Assembly (NCBI GenBank): GCA_900541395.1
Contig: UQJT01000051.1
Span: 1-14,689, forward strand
Reading direction: 5' to 3'
Source: an uncultured Desulfovibrio sp.
GTDB lineage: Bacteria; Desulfobacterota; Desulfovibrionia; Desulfovibrionales; Desulfovibrionaceae
DNA length: 14,689 bases
The notes beneath the pieces are model-generated. The model was given only the letters and a program-made list of their open reading frames with translations. It was not told the DNA's origin and made no database searches. Position 1 is the first letter of the stretch. Every line of letters begins with the position of its first letter. Below are positions 7,529 to 14,654 of the stretch, piece by piece. Position numbers and translations under genes: made by a program.

Positions 7529-7624
7529 TACGCCAAAGCGGACCGGGTCGCAACGAGACCGACATCGGCATGCGGCCGGGCGGTCGCGTGCGACGGCCAT
7601 TGTCAGCGCCCCCGCTTTGGCGTA
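7529..7624. repeat. 96-bp element bounded by 13-bp perfect inverted repeats
   Basis: TACGCCAAAGCGG (7529-7541) and CCGCTTTGGCGTA (7612-7624) are exact reverse complements enclosing 70 bp, with TA at both outer ends. The interior contains a GTCGC-GT-GCGAC dyad (7583-7594). It lies between divergent nadK and gmhA, with one arm 11 nt from the nadK start codon. It may be a small non-autonomous (MITE-like) insertion with a TA duplication, or a long-range stem in the nadK leader. Its arm sequence differs from the three 149/183-bp repeats, so it is a separate element. Confidence 0.5.
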
Positions 7625-7629
7625 AGAAA

Positions 7630-7660
7630 AGAGGTTCCGCCTCTGGCCTTTTTTTGTTTT
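7630..7660 (+). terminator. Possible terminator or attenuator before gmhA
   Basis: AGAGG-TTCCG-CCTCT (7630-7644) is a perfect 5-bp stem. Four bases later come seven T and then GTTTT on the plus strand. No plus-strand gene lies upstream in this spacer, so it would act either on the gmhA leader (attenuation) or on stray antisense transcripts from nadK. The stem is short, so this is tentative. The AT-rich stretch TATTAT (7663-7668) just after it could be a -10 element, but I see no matching -35. Confidence 0.35.
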
Positions 7661-7687
7661 CGTATTATTTTTAAGGAAATTGCCGTT

Positions 7688-8305
7688 ATGACCACGCCCG
7701 ATAAGATTATCCGCGACCACGCCGAGGAAGGCGCGCGTCTGCGCGCCGCGTTTCTGACCGCCCAGGCCGGGCGTATCGACGCGGCCGCCCGCCTTATGGC
7801 CCGAAGCCTGGCGGCCGGGGGGCGGATTCTGATCTGCGGCAACGGCGGCAGCGCGGCCGACGCCCAACACATGAGCGGCGAACTGGTGGGCCGTTTTCTT
7901 ATGGAACGCCCTTCGTTGCCCGCCGTGGCCCTGACCGTGGACAGCTCCGTCCTGACGGCGGTGGGCAACGACTATGGCTACGACGAAGTATTCGCCCGCC
8001 AGGTGCGGGGGCTGGGCAGCCCCGGCGACGTGCTGGTGGCCATTTCCACCTCGGGCAAAAGCCCCAATATCGTCAAAGCCCTGGAAGCCGCCCGCGCCGT
8101 CGGGTTGGGCACCGTGGGCCTGACCGGCAAGGGAGGCGGCCTTATGCCGCCGCTGTGCGACCATTTGTTCAATGTGGAGCACTCGCTTACCCCACTTATT
8201 CAGGAAGTTCACGGCGCGCTGATCCATCTTTTCTGTCGCCTCGTGGACTGGTATTTGTTTGAAAACGCCGCCGCCCTTCGGGAGCCGGCGACACAAGGAG
8301 CCTGA
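7688..8305 (+). CDS. gmhA: Phosphoheptose isomerase (sedoheptulose 7-phosphate isomerase)
   Basis: A 205-aa cytoplasmic SIS-domain enzyme that converts sedoheptulose 7-phosphate to D-glycero-D-manno-heptose 7-phosphate, the first step of LPS-core heptose synthesis. The sequence shows CGNGGSAADAQHMSGEL (50-66), the phosphate-binding STSGKSPN (120-127) and the C-terminal QEVHGALIHLFC (172-183). The expected metal ligands His61, Glu65, Gln172 and His180 are all present, at the same numbers as in the E. coli enzyme. The ATG at 7688 follows AAGGA by 10 nt; an in-frame extension to 7526 would run through the inverted-repeat element and is rejected. It opens a gmhA-fmdB-hemC operon, with the next gene only 2 nt away. 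Confidence 0.95.
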   Translation: MTTPDKIIRDHAEEGARLRAAFLTAQAGRIDAAARLMARSLAAGGRILICGNGGSAADAQHMSGELVGRFLMERPSLPAVALTVDSSVLTAVGNDYGYDEVFARQVRGLGSPGDVLVAISTSGKSPNIVKALEAARAVGLGTVGLTGKGGGLMPPLCDHLFNVEHSLTPLIQEVHGALIHLFCRLVDWYLFENAAALREPATQGA

Positions 8306-8307
8306 CC

Positions 8308-8517
8308 ATGCCCATATTTGAATATCAGTGCAAAAGCTGCCTGCGCGAATTTGAAGAACTGGTGTTCGGCGACGAACTGCCCACCTGCCCCCATTGCCAT
8401 TCGGCCAATACCGAAAAACTTTTGTCCCGTCCCTGCGCCTGCCGCCGGGAAGGCGGCGACTCGGGCGGCGGTTGTTCCGGTTGTTCCGGCGGCTCCTGCG
8501 CCTCCTGCGGCCATTGA
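8308..8517 (+). CDS. FmdB-family zinc-ribbon protein with a cysteine-rich tail
   Basis: A 69-aa protein starting [11 protein letters not shown], the standard opening of the FmdB/CxxC_CXXC_SSSS zinc ribbon (PF09723). A single zinc ribbon is formed by Cys8/Cys11 and Cys27/Cys30 (CPHC). The tail after residue 40 is Gly/Ser/Cys-rich, with six more cysteines (43, 45, 56, 59, 64, 67), giving ten in all. Family members are called regulatory proteins on thin evidence, and no reaction is known. The start is 2 nt after the gmhA stop and uses AAGGAG inside the end of gmhA, so the two are probably co-translated. Confidence 0.88.
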   Translation: MPIFEYQCKSCLREFEELVFGDELPTCPHCHSANTEKLLSRPCACRREGGDSGGGCSGCSGGSCASCGH

Positions 8518-8573
8518 TACGCCATGCGCGCGGTCTGAGCGAGGCGGGCCGCCCACAAATAGGGGACCAAGGG

Positions 8574-9518
8574 ATGAAAAAAATTGTCATCGCCACGCGC
8601 GGCAGCGCGCTGGCCCTGTGGCAGGCCGAACATGTCAGGGCCCGCCTGGAAGCCCGCGCGGCGGAGCTTGGGCGCGAACTGACTGTGGAACTGCTGGTGC
8701 TCAAGACCAAGGGCGACGTGATTTTGGACGTGCCCCTGGCCAAGGTGGGCGGCAAGGGGCTGTTCGTCAAGGAAATCGAGGAGGCCTTGTTGAGCGGGGC
8801 GGCCGATCTGGCCGTGCACAGCATGAAGGACGTGCCCATGGAGTTGCCCGCGGGGCTGATTCTGGGGGCCGTGCCCGAGCGCGAGGTGCATACCGACCTC
8901 TTTCTGTCCGAGCGTTACCCCTCTTTGGACGCGCTGCCCCGGGGAGCCGTTCTGGGGACCAGCAGCCTGCGGCGGCAAGCTCAGGTTCTGGACCTGCGCT
9001 GCGATTTGCGGGTCGCCATGCTGCGCGGCAATGTCGAAACCCGTCTGCGCAAAATGCGCGAGGGGCAGTATGACGCTATCATTCTGGCCTCGGCAGGGAT
9101 CAAACGCCTGGGGCTGAGTGCTTCCTACCAGGAGGAACTGGGCCCGCCCCGCTTTCTGTCCGCCGTGGGCCAGGGCGCGCTGGGAGTGGAGATGCGCGCC
9201 GATCGTCAGGATGTGCGGGATATGACCGCCTTTCTGAACGATCGACCCACCCGTTTGTGCGTCATGGCCGAGCGCGGCTTGTTGGCGGGGCTGGACGGCG
9301 GGTGCCAGGTGCCCATAGGCGGCCACGCCACCCTGGACGGCGACACCCTGAGTCTGGTCGGCATGGTGGCTGAACCCGACGGCAGCGTGGTGTTGCGTCG
9401 CCTGGCTCGGGGAACCGTGACGGACGATGCGGACGCCGACGCCCTGGGCCGCGCTTTGGCGGAAGAATTGCTGGAGGCGGGCGGCCGTCGCATTTTGGAA
9501 AAATTATACGCCGGATGA
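8574..9518 (+). CDS. hemC: Porphobilinogen deaminase (hydroxymethylbilane synthase)
   Basis: A 314-aa cytoplasmic enzyme that joins four porphobilinogens into hydroxymethylbilane. Visible features: N-terminal [17 protein letters not shown] (44-48), KGLFVKEIE, and AVHSMKDVP with catalytic Asp86. [10 protein letters not shown] (128-137) supplies the substrate-binding arginines 133/134, and RGN is at 151-153. Cys244, in [10 protein letters not shown], carries the dipyrromethane cofactor. Each is two residues later than in E. coli, and all are intact. The start at 8574 has AGGGGA 7 nt upstream; longer in-frame starts overlap fmdB. In sulfate reducers the product feeds uroporphyrinogen III for siroheme, cobalamin and the siroheme-dependent heme route. 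No other tetrapyrrole gene is in the window. Confidence 0.96.
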   Translation: MKKIVIATRGSALALWQAEHVRARLEARAAELGRELTVELLVLKTKGDVILDVPLAKVGGKGLFVKEIEEALLSGAADLAVHSMKDVPMELPAGLILGAVPEREVHTDLFLSERYPSLDALPRGAVLGTSSLRRQAQVLDLRCDLRVAMLRGNVETRLRKMREGQYDAIILASAGIKRLGLSASYQEELGPPRFLSAVGQGALGVEMRADRQDVRDMTAFLNDRPTRLCVMAERGLLAGLDGGCQVPIGGHATLDGDTLSLVGMVAEPDGSVVLRRLARGTVTDDADADALGRALAEELLEAGGRRILEKLYAG

Positions 9519-9711
9519 GCCGGGGTAGGCGTATCTTTGTACGCAAGCCCTGAAGCCACGTTCATGCATCGCTCGAAGACTCGGACTTCGCGGCGGGCGG
9601 GCGTCGGTTTTGCCGGGCCTGCGGCTCTTAAAAATTTTTAGGGCGGTACATCCGATTTTCGGGAATCCCCATTGCGATGTGCCGACCCTGCAAACAACCC
9701 GAAGGACGCGC
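9519..9711 (+). promoter_or_regulatory. Spacer between hemC and the Lon-like protease gene
   Basis: 193 bp with small dyads only: GCGTA/TACGC at 9529-9544, CGAAG/CTTCG at 9574-9590, and a 12-bp A/T palindrome TAAAAATTTTTA at 9629-9640. None is followed by a clear U-tract, so a hemC terminator is not obvious. The A/T palindrome is the most promoter-like stretch and could drive the protease gene, but no confident -35/-10 pair can be assigned. Confidence 0.3.
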
Positions 9712-12168
9712 ATGAGCCCTGTTTCCCGTCCCGTTCATTCCCTGCCCCCCGAACGTCTGAACGCCAATTGGCCGCCCGAGCGCATCCCCTGGGAGACAAG
9801 CGACGCCATACCCCGCAACGGGCGGCGTCGGCCCGCCCAGCCCCGCGCGCTCCAGGCGCTGGAACTGGCGCTGCATATCCGCACCGAAGGCTATAATGTG
9901 TACCTGGCCGGCGAATCCGACCTGGGGCGCACCTATATGCTGCGCGACTTTCTCGCGCCTCGTGCCCGCAAGGAGGCCACGCCTCCGGACTTGCTGTACG
10001 TCAACAATTTCGACGATCCCGATCGGCCCTTGCTGTTGCGGGTTCCGGCCGGGCAGGGTCGGCAGATCAAGTCCTCGGTGGCCGATGCCCTGCAGCAGGT
10101 GCGGCGCGAACTGCCCGTGCGCCTGGAGGCCGATTCCTACGTCAAAAAACGGGGGGAGTTGCTCGACCGCTTCCAGTCCGCCCGCACCAATCTGCTTAAG
10201 GAAATGGACAGCCGGGCCGGGGGCAAGGGGTTTAATCTGGATGTGGACGATCAAGGCAGTTTGACCCTGTACCCGCTGATCGAGGGCAAGCGCCTGAGCG
10301 AAGAAGAATTTGAAAAGCTCGACGCCCAGCTTCGCCGCTCGCTCAAGCGCAAGGGCGACGCTCTGTTGCAGGCCATGACCGGGTTGGTGCGCAAAATGTC
10401 GCAGGCCGAGCGCGATTTTCGCCTGCATGAAAAAGACCTGGAGCGCGAGGTGGTAAGCGCGGTGCTTGACCGCTATCTGACACCTGTGGCCGAGCGCGCC
10501 TGCCGCAACGCGGCGGATGACGCCTGCGTGGAGGCCTTGCGCGTCTTTTTTGAGCGTATGCGGGCCGATATTCTGAACAATGTGGACGCGTTTTTGCCCC
10601 GCGAAGGACAGGGGACGCCGTCGCTGCCCTTCGAACCTTCGCCGCCGCTTCCGCCCGAGCCGGACTACTACCGCTACGACATCAATCTGTTTGTGGACAA
10701 CAGCCTCACCAAGGGCGCGCCCATCGTGGTGGACGACCACCCCACCTTTACCAACCTGCTGGGCTGCGTGGAGCGCGAGTCGGAAATGGGGGCTCTGGTC
10801 ACGGATTTCACGCTGATCAAGGCGGGGTCGCTGCACCGGGCCAACGGCGGTTACCTTGTGCTGCACATGGAAGACGTGTTGCAGCACCACGGCGCTTGGG
10901 AAGGACTTATGCGCGCCCTGCGCTCGGGGCTGGCCCGCGTGGAGGAGGCGGCGGACGGTCAGGAGCCCGCCCGGACCAAAGGCATTGAACCCGAAGCATT
11001 GTCCCTGAACCTCAAGGTTGTGCTGGTGGGGTCGGACGATTTGTACGAAACCCTGTTGGCCCACGACGACCGTTTTTCCAAACTCTTCAAGATCAAGGCT
11101 CAGATGTCCTGTGAAACCGAGCGTACCGCCGCGGGCGTGCGCAATTGGCTGCAAAGCCTGGCACGGGTCATCGACGAGGCGAAGTTGCTGCCCTTTCGAC
11201 GCGACGCCCTGGCCGGTCTTGTGGATTATGGCTCATGGCTGTGCGAGGATCACCGCAAGCTGTCGCTGAAGTTCCCCCTGGTGCGCGAAGTCATGATCGA
11301 GGCTTCGGCTCTGGCGGCCATGAGCGGGGGGGCCGCGGTGGACCGGGCCGCCCTGGCTCGGGCCCTGGACGGGCAGTTGTATCGGGCCAACCTGGTGGAA
11401 GAATTGTTTATGGAGGAGTACGACCGCGATCTGATCAAGATCCGGACCTCCGGGGCTGAGGTGGGCCGGGTCAACGGCCTGTCCGTAACCTGGAACGGCG
11501 ATTTCGAATTCGGCCTGCCTCATCAGATTTCATGCACCGTGGGCGTAGGGCACGGCGGCATTATCGACCTGGAACGCGAGGCCGAACTGGGCGGCCCCAT
11601 CCACACCAAGGCCATGATGATCCTTAAAAGCTATCTGGTGGATCAGTTCGCCCACAACAAACCCCTGGTGCTGACCGGCAGTCTGTGCTTTGAACAAAGC
11701 TATACGGGCATTGAGGGCGACTCGGCCTCGGGCGCGGAACTGGCGGCCCTGCTGTCGGCCATTTCCGAGGTGCCGCTGCGTTTGTCCCTGGCTTTTACCG
11801 GCGCGGTGAGCCAGTCCGGACAGATCATGGCCGTGGGCGGCGTGACCCGCAAAATCGAGGGCTTTTTCGAACTATGCTCCCGCCGCGGTTTGAGCGGCGA
11901 GCAGGGCGTGATTATTCCCCGCGACAACATTGAACACCTCATGCTGGAATCAAAGGTGGTGGACGCCGTGCGCCGGGGACGATTCGCCGTCTACCCGGTG
12001 ACGCACATCAGCGAGGCGCTGGAATTGCTGACCGGACTGCCCGCGGGACGTCGGCGCAAGGACGGCTCTTTCCCCAAAGGGTCGCTGTTCCGCCTGGTGG
12101 ACGACCGTCTGCATGAATTGGGCTGGTTGGCCGAACACTGTTTCAAAACCCGGCGGCGCAAGGGCTGA
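9712..12168 (+). CDS. AAA_32/Lon-family ATP-dependent serine protease (LonB/YcbZ-like)
   Basis: An 818-aa protein of the group in which an N-terminal AAA_32 region (PF13654) is fused to a Lon protease domain (MEROPS S16). The P-loop at 67-74 reads GESDLGRT, with Arg73 where a classical Walker A has Lys. A long charged helical insertion (about 140-310) is followed by the Walker B-like strand YLVLHMED (382-388). The proteolytic domain (about 590-780) has the Ser-Lys dyad: Ser671 in GDSASGAEL and Lys714 in TRKIEGFFE, 43 residues apart as in E. coli Lon. The C-terminal tail is basic. I choose the ATG at 9712, with AAGGA 5 nt before it, over an in-frame ATG at 9610 whose extension shows no domain. 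It is likely cytoplasmic and involved in protein turnover; the substrates are unknown. It follows hemC on the same strand after 193 bp and ends in a strong terminator. Confidence 0.92.
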   Translation: MSPVSRPVHSLPPERLNANWPPERIPWETSDAIPRNGRRRPAQPRALQALELALHIRTEGYNVYLAGESDLGRTYMLRDFLAPRARKEATPPDLLYVNNFDDPDRPLLLRVPAGQGRQIKSSVADALQQVRRELPVRLEADSYVKKRGELLDRFQSARTNLLKEMDSRAGGKGFNLDVDDQGSLTLYPLIEGKRLSEEEFEKLDAQLRRSLKRKGDALLQAMTGLVRKMSQAERDFRLHEKDLEREVVSAVLDRYLTPVAERACRNAADDACVEALRVFFERMRADILNNVDAFLPREGQGTPSLPFEPSPPLPPEPDYYRYDINLFVDNSLTKGAPIVVDDHPTFTNLLGCVERESEMGALVTDFTLIKAGSLHRANGGYLVLHMEDVLQHHGAWEGLMRALRSGLARVEEAADGQEPARTKGIEPEALSLNLKVVLVGSDDLYETLLAHDDRFSKLFKIKAQMSCETERTAAGVRNWLQSLARVIDEAKLLPFRRDALAGLVDYGSWLCEDHRKLSLKFPLVREVMIEASALAAMSGGAAVDRAALARALDGQLYRANLVEELFMEEYDRDLIKIRTSGAEVGRVNGLSVTWNGDFEFGLPHQISCTVGVGHGGIIDLEREAELGGPIHTKAMMILKSYLVDQFAHNKPLVLTGSLCFEQSYTGIEGDSASGAELAALLSAISEVPLRLSLAFTGAVSQSGQIMAVGGVTRKIEGFFELCSRRGLSGEQGVIIPRDNIEHLMLESKVVDAVRRGRFAVYPVTHISEALELLTGLPAGRRRKDGSFPKGSLFRLVDDRLHELGWLAEHCFKTRRRKG

Positions 12169-12214
12169 GTCCGGCGGCACGGCTACGAAGCAAGCATGTA
12201 TCGCCCATACGGCA

Positions 12215-12251
12215 CGAGACGTTTTCCGGATGTCCGGAAAACGTCTCGTTT
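12215..12251 (+). terminator. Strong palindromic terminator after the Lon-like protease gene
   Basis: CGAGACGTTTTCCGGA (12215-12230) and TCCGGAAAACGTCTCG (12233-12248) are exact reverse complements of 16 bp around a TG centre, followed by TTT. It begins 47 nt after the protease stop. The U-tract is short but the stem is long and perfect, so termination or 3'-end protection of the mRNA is likely. Confidence 0.75.
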
Positions 12252-12411
12252 AACGCGGCCTCCCGAGGCTTTTCCGGCGAGGTGTGCCTGTGACGTCAGC
12301 GGGCCGAGGGGGGGAGCCGACCGTCACTCAAACTTCTTGAGGGCGACATGGTTCCGCCACAACGTGCGTATAGTTTTCTTTCCGTTCCTGTAACTCGCGA
12401 TATCGTCGTCT

Positions 12412-12560
12412 TAGAGCGATTTGCTGTTGAAAACGGCAACTGGTCCGGCGCCCGCGGGAGCGGGCGCCCGCGCCGAACGAGCCTGAAAACCATGCTTTTC
12501 AGACGAAATGACGGCAGCGCCGCTTTTGAAATTGGACAATTTCAAAAGCAAAATGCTCCA
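12412..12560. repeat. MITE-like inverted-repeat element, copy 3 (149 bp)
   Basis: The left end, TAGAGCGATTTGCTGTTGAA, and the reverse complement of the right end, TGGAGCATTTTGCTTTTGAA, match at most positions. Internal structure: a perfect 9-bp GC hairpin with a 4-nt loop (12447-12468, GGCGCCCGC/GCGGGCGCC), a 7-bp dyad CTGAAAA/TTTTCAG (12483-12502), and a perfect 12-bp dyad GCTTTTGAAATT/AATTTCAAAAGC (12522-12549) just inside the right end. The length equals that of the copy at 535-683, and the order of features is the same: end, GC hairpin, variable core, A/T dyad, end. It lies directly upstream of the phosphoesterase ribosome-binding site. Confidence 0.65.
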
Positions 12561-12599
12561 TGACGCTGCGATATCGCAATATCGGAAAGGAGAAACGCC

Positions 12600-13595
12600 A
12601 TGAGTAAGGAATTCGTCCGTCGCGACATTTTGAAAATGGGTATGGGCGCCGCCGCCTGCGCCGCTGTCGGCGTCCTGGGCGCAACGTCCCCCGCCGAGGC
12701 CGGAACGCCCGGCGATCTTGTTCTGCGCGTGGGAATCATCACCGATATGCATAAGACCACCAAGGCCGATAGCGATACTCGCAAGTATTCTGCATCATTA
12801 GATAAAATGAAAGCTTTTATGGATAAAATGAAGGACATGAAACCCGCGTTCCTTATCGAATTGGGAGATTTTGTAGACACCCTGGCCCCCGGTACGGACC
12901 CGGCGGCCAACCTGAAGGAGATTGAAACGCTGTTTACCTCGTTTGCCGGGCCTACCTATCATGTGCTCGGCAATCATGATTTCGATAATCTGAAGCGCGA
13001 TCAGTTTCTGAGCGCCGTCACCAATACCGGCATTCCCCAAGGGCAGACCTGGTATTCCTGGGATGCGGACGGCGTACACTGTATCGTGCTGGACGCCGAT
13101 TACACGCCCGGCAATTTCCGGCCCTACGACATGAACACCCCGGAAGATACGTTCTGGACCTGGGTCGATACCTGCATCCCGCCTCAGGAGCTGGAATGGT
13201 TGAAAGAAGATTTGCGGAACACCGCGCTGCCGGTACTGGTCTTCACGCATCAAACCCTGGATCGGGTGGACGATCAGGATCACAACATCAAAAACGCCTC
13301 GGCCGTGCGCGCCCTGCTGGAGGAGAGCGGCCGTGTGCTGGCGGTGATTTCCGGGCATGACCACCAGGGAGGGTATGCCAATATCAAGGGCATTCACTAC
13401 CTGGTGTTGAACGGTAATGTGGGCGTCAACGATTCGCGTCCCTGGTCCGCTACCAGCGCGGCCGACGGTATGGACCGCGAGGCGGACAACCAGTTCGCCG
13501 TGCTGGAAGTACGTCGCGCCGGGGATGGGAAGTATTTGCTCGGCGTGACCGGCTACGGCCGCCAGCCCGGTTACGTTCTGGAACGCTCTCTGTAA
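12600..13595 (+). CDS. Tat-exported calcineurin-like metallophosphoesterase
   Basis: A 331-aa protein. The N-terminus VRRDILKMGMGAAACAAVGVLG, ending in AEA|G near residue 34, is a twin-arginine signal peptide, so the enzyme should be folded and loaded with metal before export to the periplasm. All calcineurin-like metal motifs are present: D49-x-H51 (ITDMHK), GDFVD with Asp90 and Asp93, GNHD at 124-127, His217 in VFTHQTL and GHDH at 252-255. The layout resembles Mn-dependent ADP-ribose/CDP-alcohol diphosphatases and related phosphohydrolases, but the substrate cannot be read from sequence. The start is fixed by AAGGAG 8 nt upstream. The stretch around 12780-12850 is noticeably more A/T-rich (Met/Lys-rich, DKMKAFMDKMKDMK) than neighbouring genes. 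It is probably monocistronic. Confidence 0.88.
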   Translation: MSKEFVRRDILKMGMGAAACAAVGVLGATSPAEAGTPGDLVLRVGIITDMHKTTKADSDTRKYSASLDKMKAFMDKMKDMKPAFLIELGDFVDTLAPGTDPAANLKEIETLFTSFAGPTYHVLGNHDFDNLKRDQFLSAVTNTGIPQGQTWYSWDADGVHCIVLDADYTPGNFRPYDMNTPEDTFWTWVDTCIPPQELEWLKEDLRNTALPVLVFTHQTLDRVDDQDHNIKNASAVRALLEESGRVLAVISGHDHQGGYANIKGIHYLVLNGNVGVNDSRPWSATSAADGMDREADNQFAVLEVRRAGDGKYLLGVTGYGRQPGYVLERSL

Positions 13596-13598
13596 TTT

Positions 13599-13615
13599 CG
13601 GCCATACGTCGGCCG
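13599..13615. terminator. Weak hairpin between convergent genes
   Basis: CGGCC (13599-13603) and GGCCG (13611-13615) form a 5-bp stem with a 7-nt loop in the 21-nt gap between the convergent phosphoesterase and antiporter stops. There is no U-tract on either strand, so its role as a shared terminator is uncertain. Confidence 0.25.
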
Positions 13616-13616
13616 C

Positions 13617-14654
13617 TTACAGTCCGGTCCTTTCCGCCGTTTCCGGGGAGGGGCCGTCCAGTTCGGCCCGGATGCGGCGGCCTTCGCGCACCATCTGCTC
13701 CTCGGTGGCGCCGAAGACGCGCATCAGATACATGGACATGGTCAGCGCCACTTCGCCCTCGCCGGAAAAGACGGCCACGGCTTCTTCGGCCCGCAGGGTC
13801 CGGGCTTCGCGCAGCGAGGCGGTGTGCGCCAGCATCCGGATTCCGGGGTGGACGTCGCGGGCCGCGCGCAGCACGTCGCGGGCGGATATGGACGGGGAAG
13901 AGATGATGAGGGCGTCGGCGTCGGCCAGTCCGGCGTGAACCAACACTTCGGCCTGGGCAACGTCGCCGTGGATGACCTGTTCTCCGGCCTCGCGCAGAGC
14001 GCGCACCGTATCGATATTCATCTCCACCACGACCACGTCGATGGCGTTGTCGCGCAGGATGCGGCACAAAACGCGGCCGGTGGGGCCGTAGCCCGCCACA
14101 ATGGCGCGTTGGCGATCGAGAGGGACTTCGGGCGCGCTGTTTTCCCCCTCCAGAGGCGCCAGCGGGCGGAGGCCCAGGCCGTGTCGGCGCAGCCGGTTCA
14201 GGATGGCGGGGATGCGTGGATACAAAAGGGGATTGAGGGTGATGGAAACAATGGCTGCCGCGATGATGGCGTTGGTCGCCTCGGGCGGCAATACGCCGTA
14301 GTCGGCGCCCAGGGCGGCCAGAATAAAGGAAAACTCGCCAATCTGGGCCAGCGCCACGGCCACGCCCAGCGCCTGGCTCAACGGCCGTCTGAGCAGCAGA
14401 ACCACAAGCAGGGCGGCGGCGGGTTTGCCCACCAGGATAAGCCCCAGAGTGGCCAGGGCGAGGGGCCATGTCTGGAGTAGGGCGCTTGGGTCGAAAAGCA
14501 TCCCCACGGATACGAAAAAGAGCACGGCGAAGGCGTCGCGCAGGGGCAGAGCCTCCGAGGCGGCTCGGGCGCTGAAGTCCGACTGGCCGACCACCATGCC
14601 GCCCCAAAAGGCCCCCAGGGCCATGGACGCCCCGAAAAACTCCGCCGAGCCCAC
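13617..14654 (-). CDS. ybaL: YbaL/KefB-type CPA2 cation:proton antiporter, 5'-truncated by the contig end
   Basis: About 345 C-terminal residues of a CPA2 antiporter; the family is usually about 550-600 aa, so roughly the first 200 residues (several membrane helices) are missing at the right edge. Visible are helices around GSAEFFGASMALGAFWGGMV, then SEALPLRDAFAVLFFVSVGMLFDP (33-56), ALAQIGEFSFILAALG (101-116) and AAAIVSITLNPLLY (132-145). After these come a cytoplasmic linker and a TrkA-N/RCK Rossmann domain with GYGPTG (188-193) and Glu211 ending the second strand, the nucleotide-binding pattern. Such proteins move K+ or Na+ against H+ across the inner membrane under nucleotide control; the ion is not certain. 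The true gene continues beyond the window. Bases from 14645 outward match a sequencing primer, so the apparent GTG at 14654 is not a start. Confidence 0.88.
   Translation of the reverse strand: MGSAEFFGASMALGAFWGGMVVGQSDFSARAASEALPLRDAFAVLFFVSVGMLFDPSALLQTWPLALATLGLILVGKPAAALLVVLLLRRPLSQALGVAVALAQIGEFSFILAALGADYGVLPPEATNAIIAAAIVSITLNPLLYPRIPAILNRLRRHGLGLRPLAPLEGENSAPEVPLDRQRAIVAGYGPTGRVLCRILRDNAIDVVVVEMNIDTVRALREAGEQVIHGDVAQAEVLVHAGLADADALIISSPSISARDVLRAARDVHPGIRMLAHTASLREARTLRAEEAVAVFSGEGEVALTMSMYLMRVFGATEEQMVREGRRIRAELDGPSPETAERTGL

Larger units (their letters stand above)
12169..12599. other. Gene-free region between the Lon-like protease and metallophosphoesterase genes
   Basis: 431 bp without a credible gene. 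It holds a perfect palindromic terminator (12215-12248), then about 160 bp of unremarkable sequence that includes a possible -10 (TATAGT, 12369-12374) without a clear -35. The 149-bp repeat element (12412-12560) and a small CGATAT/ATATCG dyad (12569-12584) lie just before the Shine-Dalgarno of the phosphoesterase gene. Confidence 0.6.

Noticed and set aside
7487..8839. 450-codon minus-strand frame across gmhA, fmdB and the start of hemC
   Set aside because: It is opposite three well-supported genes and changes composition repeatedly; no domain is visible.
9667..9676. Heat-shock (sigma-32) promoter before the Lon-like protease, suggested by CCCCATTG
   Set aside because: No CTTGAA-like -35 lies at the needed distance; a match to half a consensus is not enough.
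9610..9711. N-terminal extension of the Lon-like protease
   Set aside because: It has no ribosome-binding site at the ATG at 9610, it passes through the A/T palindrome, and the ATG at 9712 is preceded by AAGGA.
13617..14654. Complete 345-aa antiporter starting at GTG 14654
   Set aside because: The GTG lies at the junction with sequencing-primer sequence, and the protein lacks the first half of the membrane domain, so this is a truncation.
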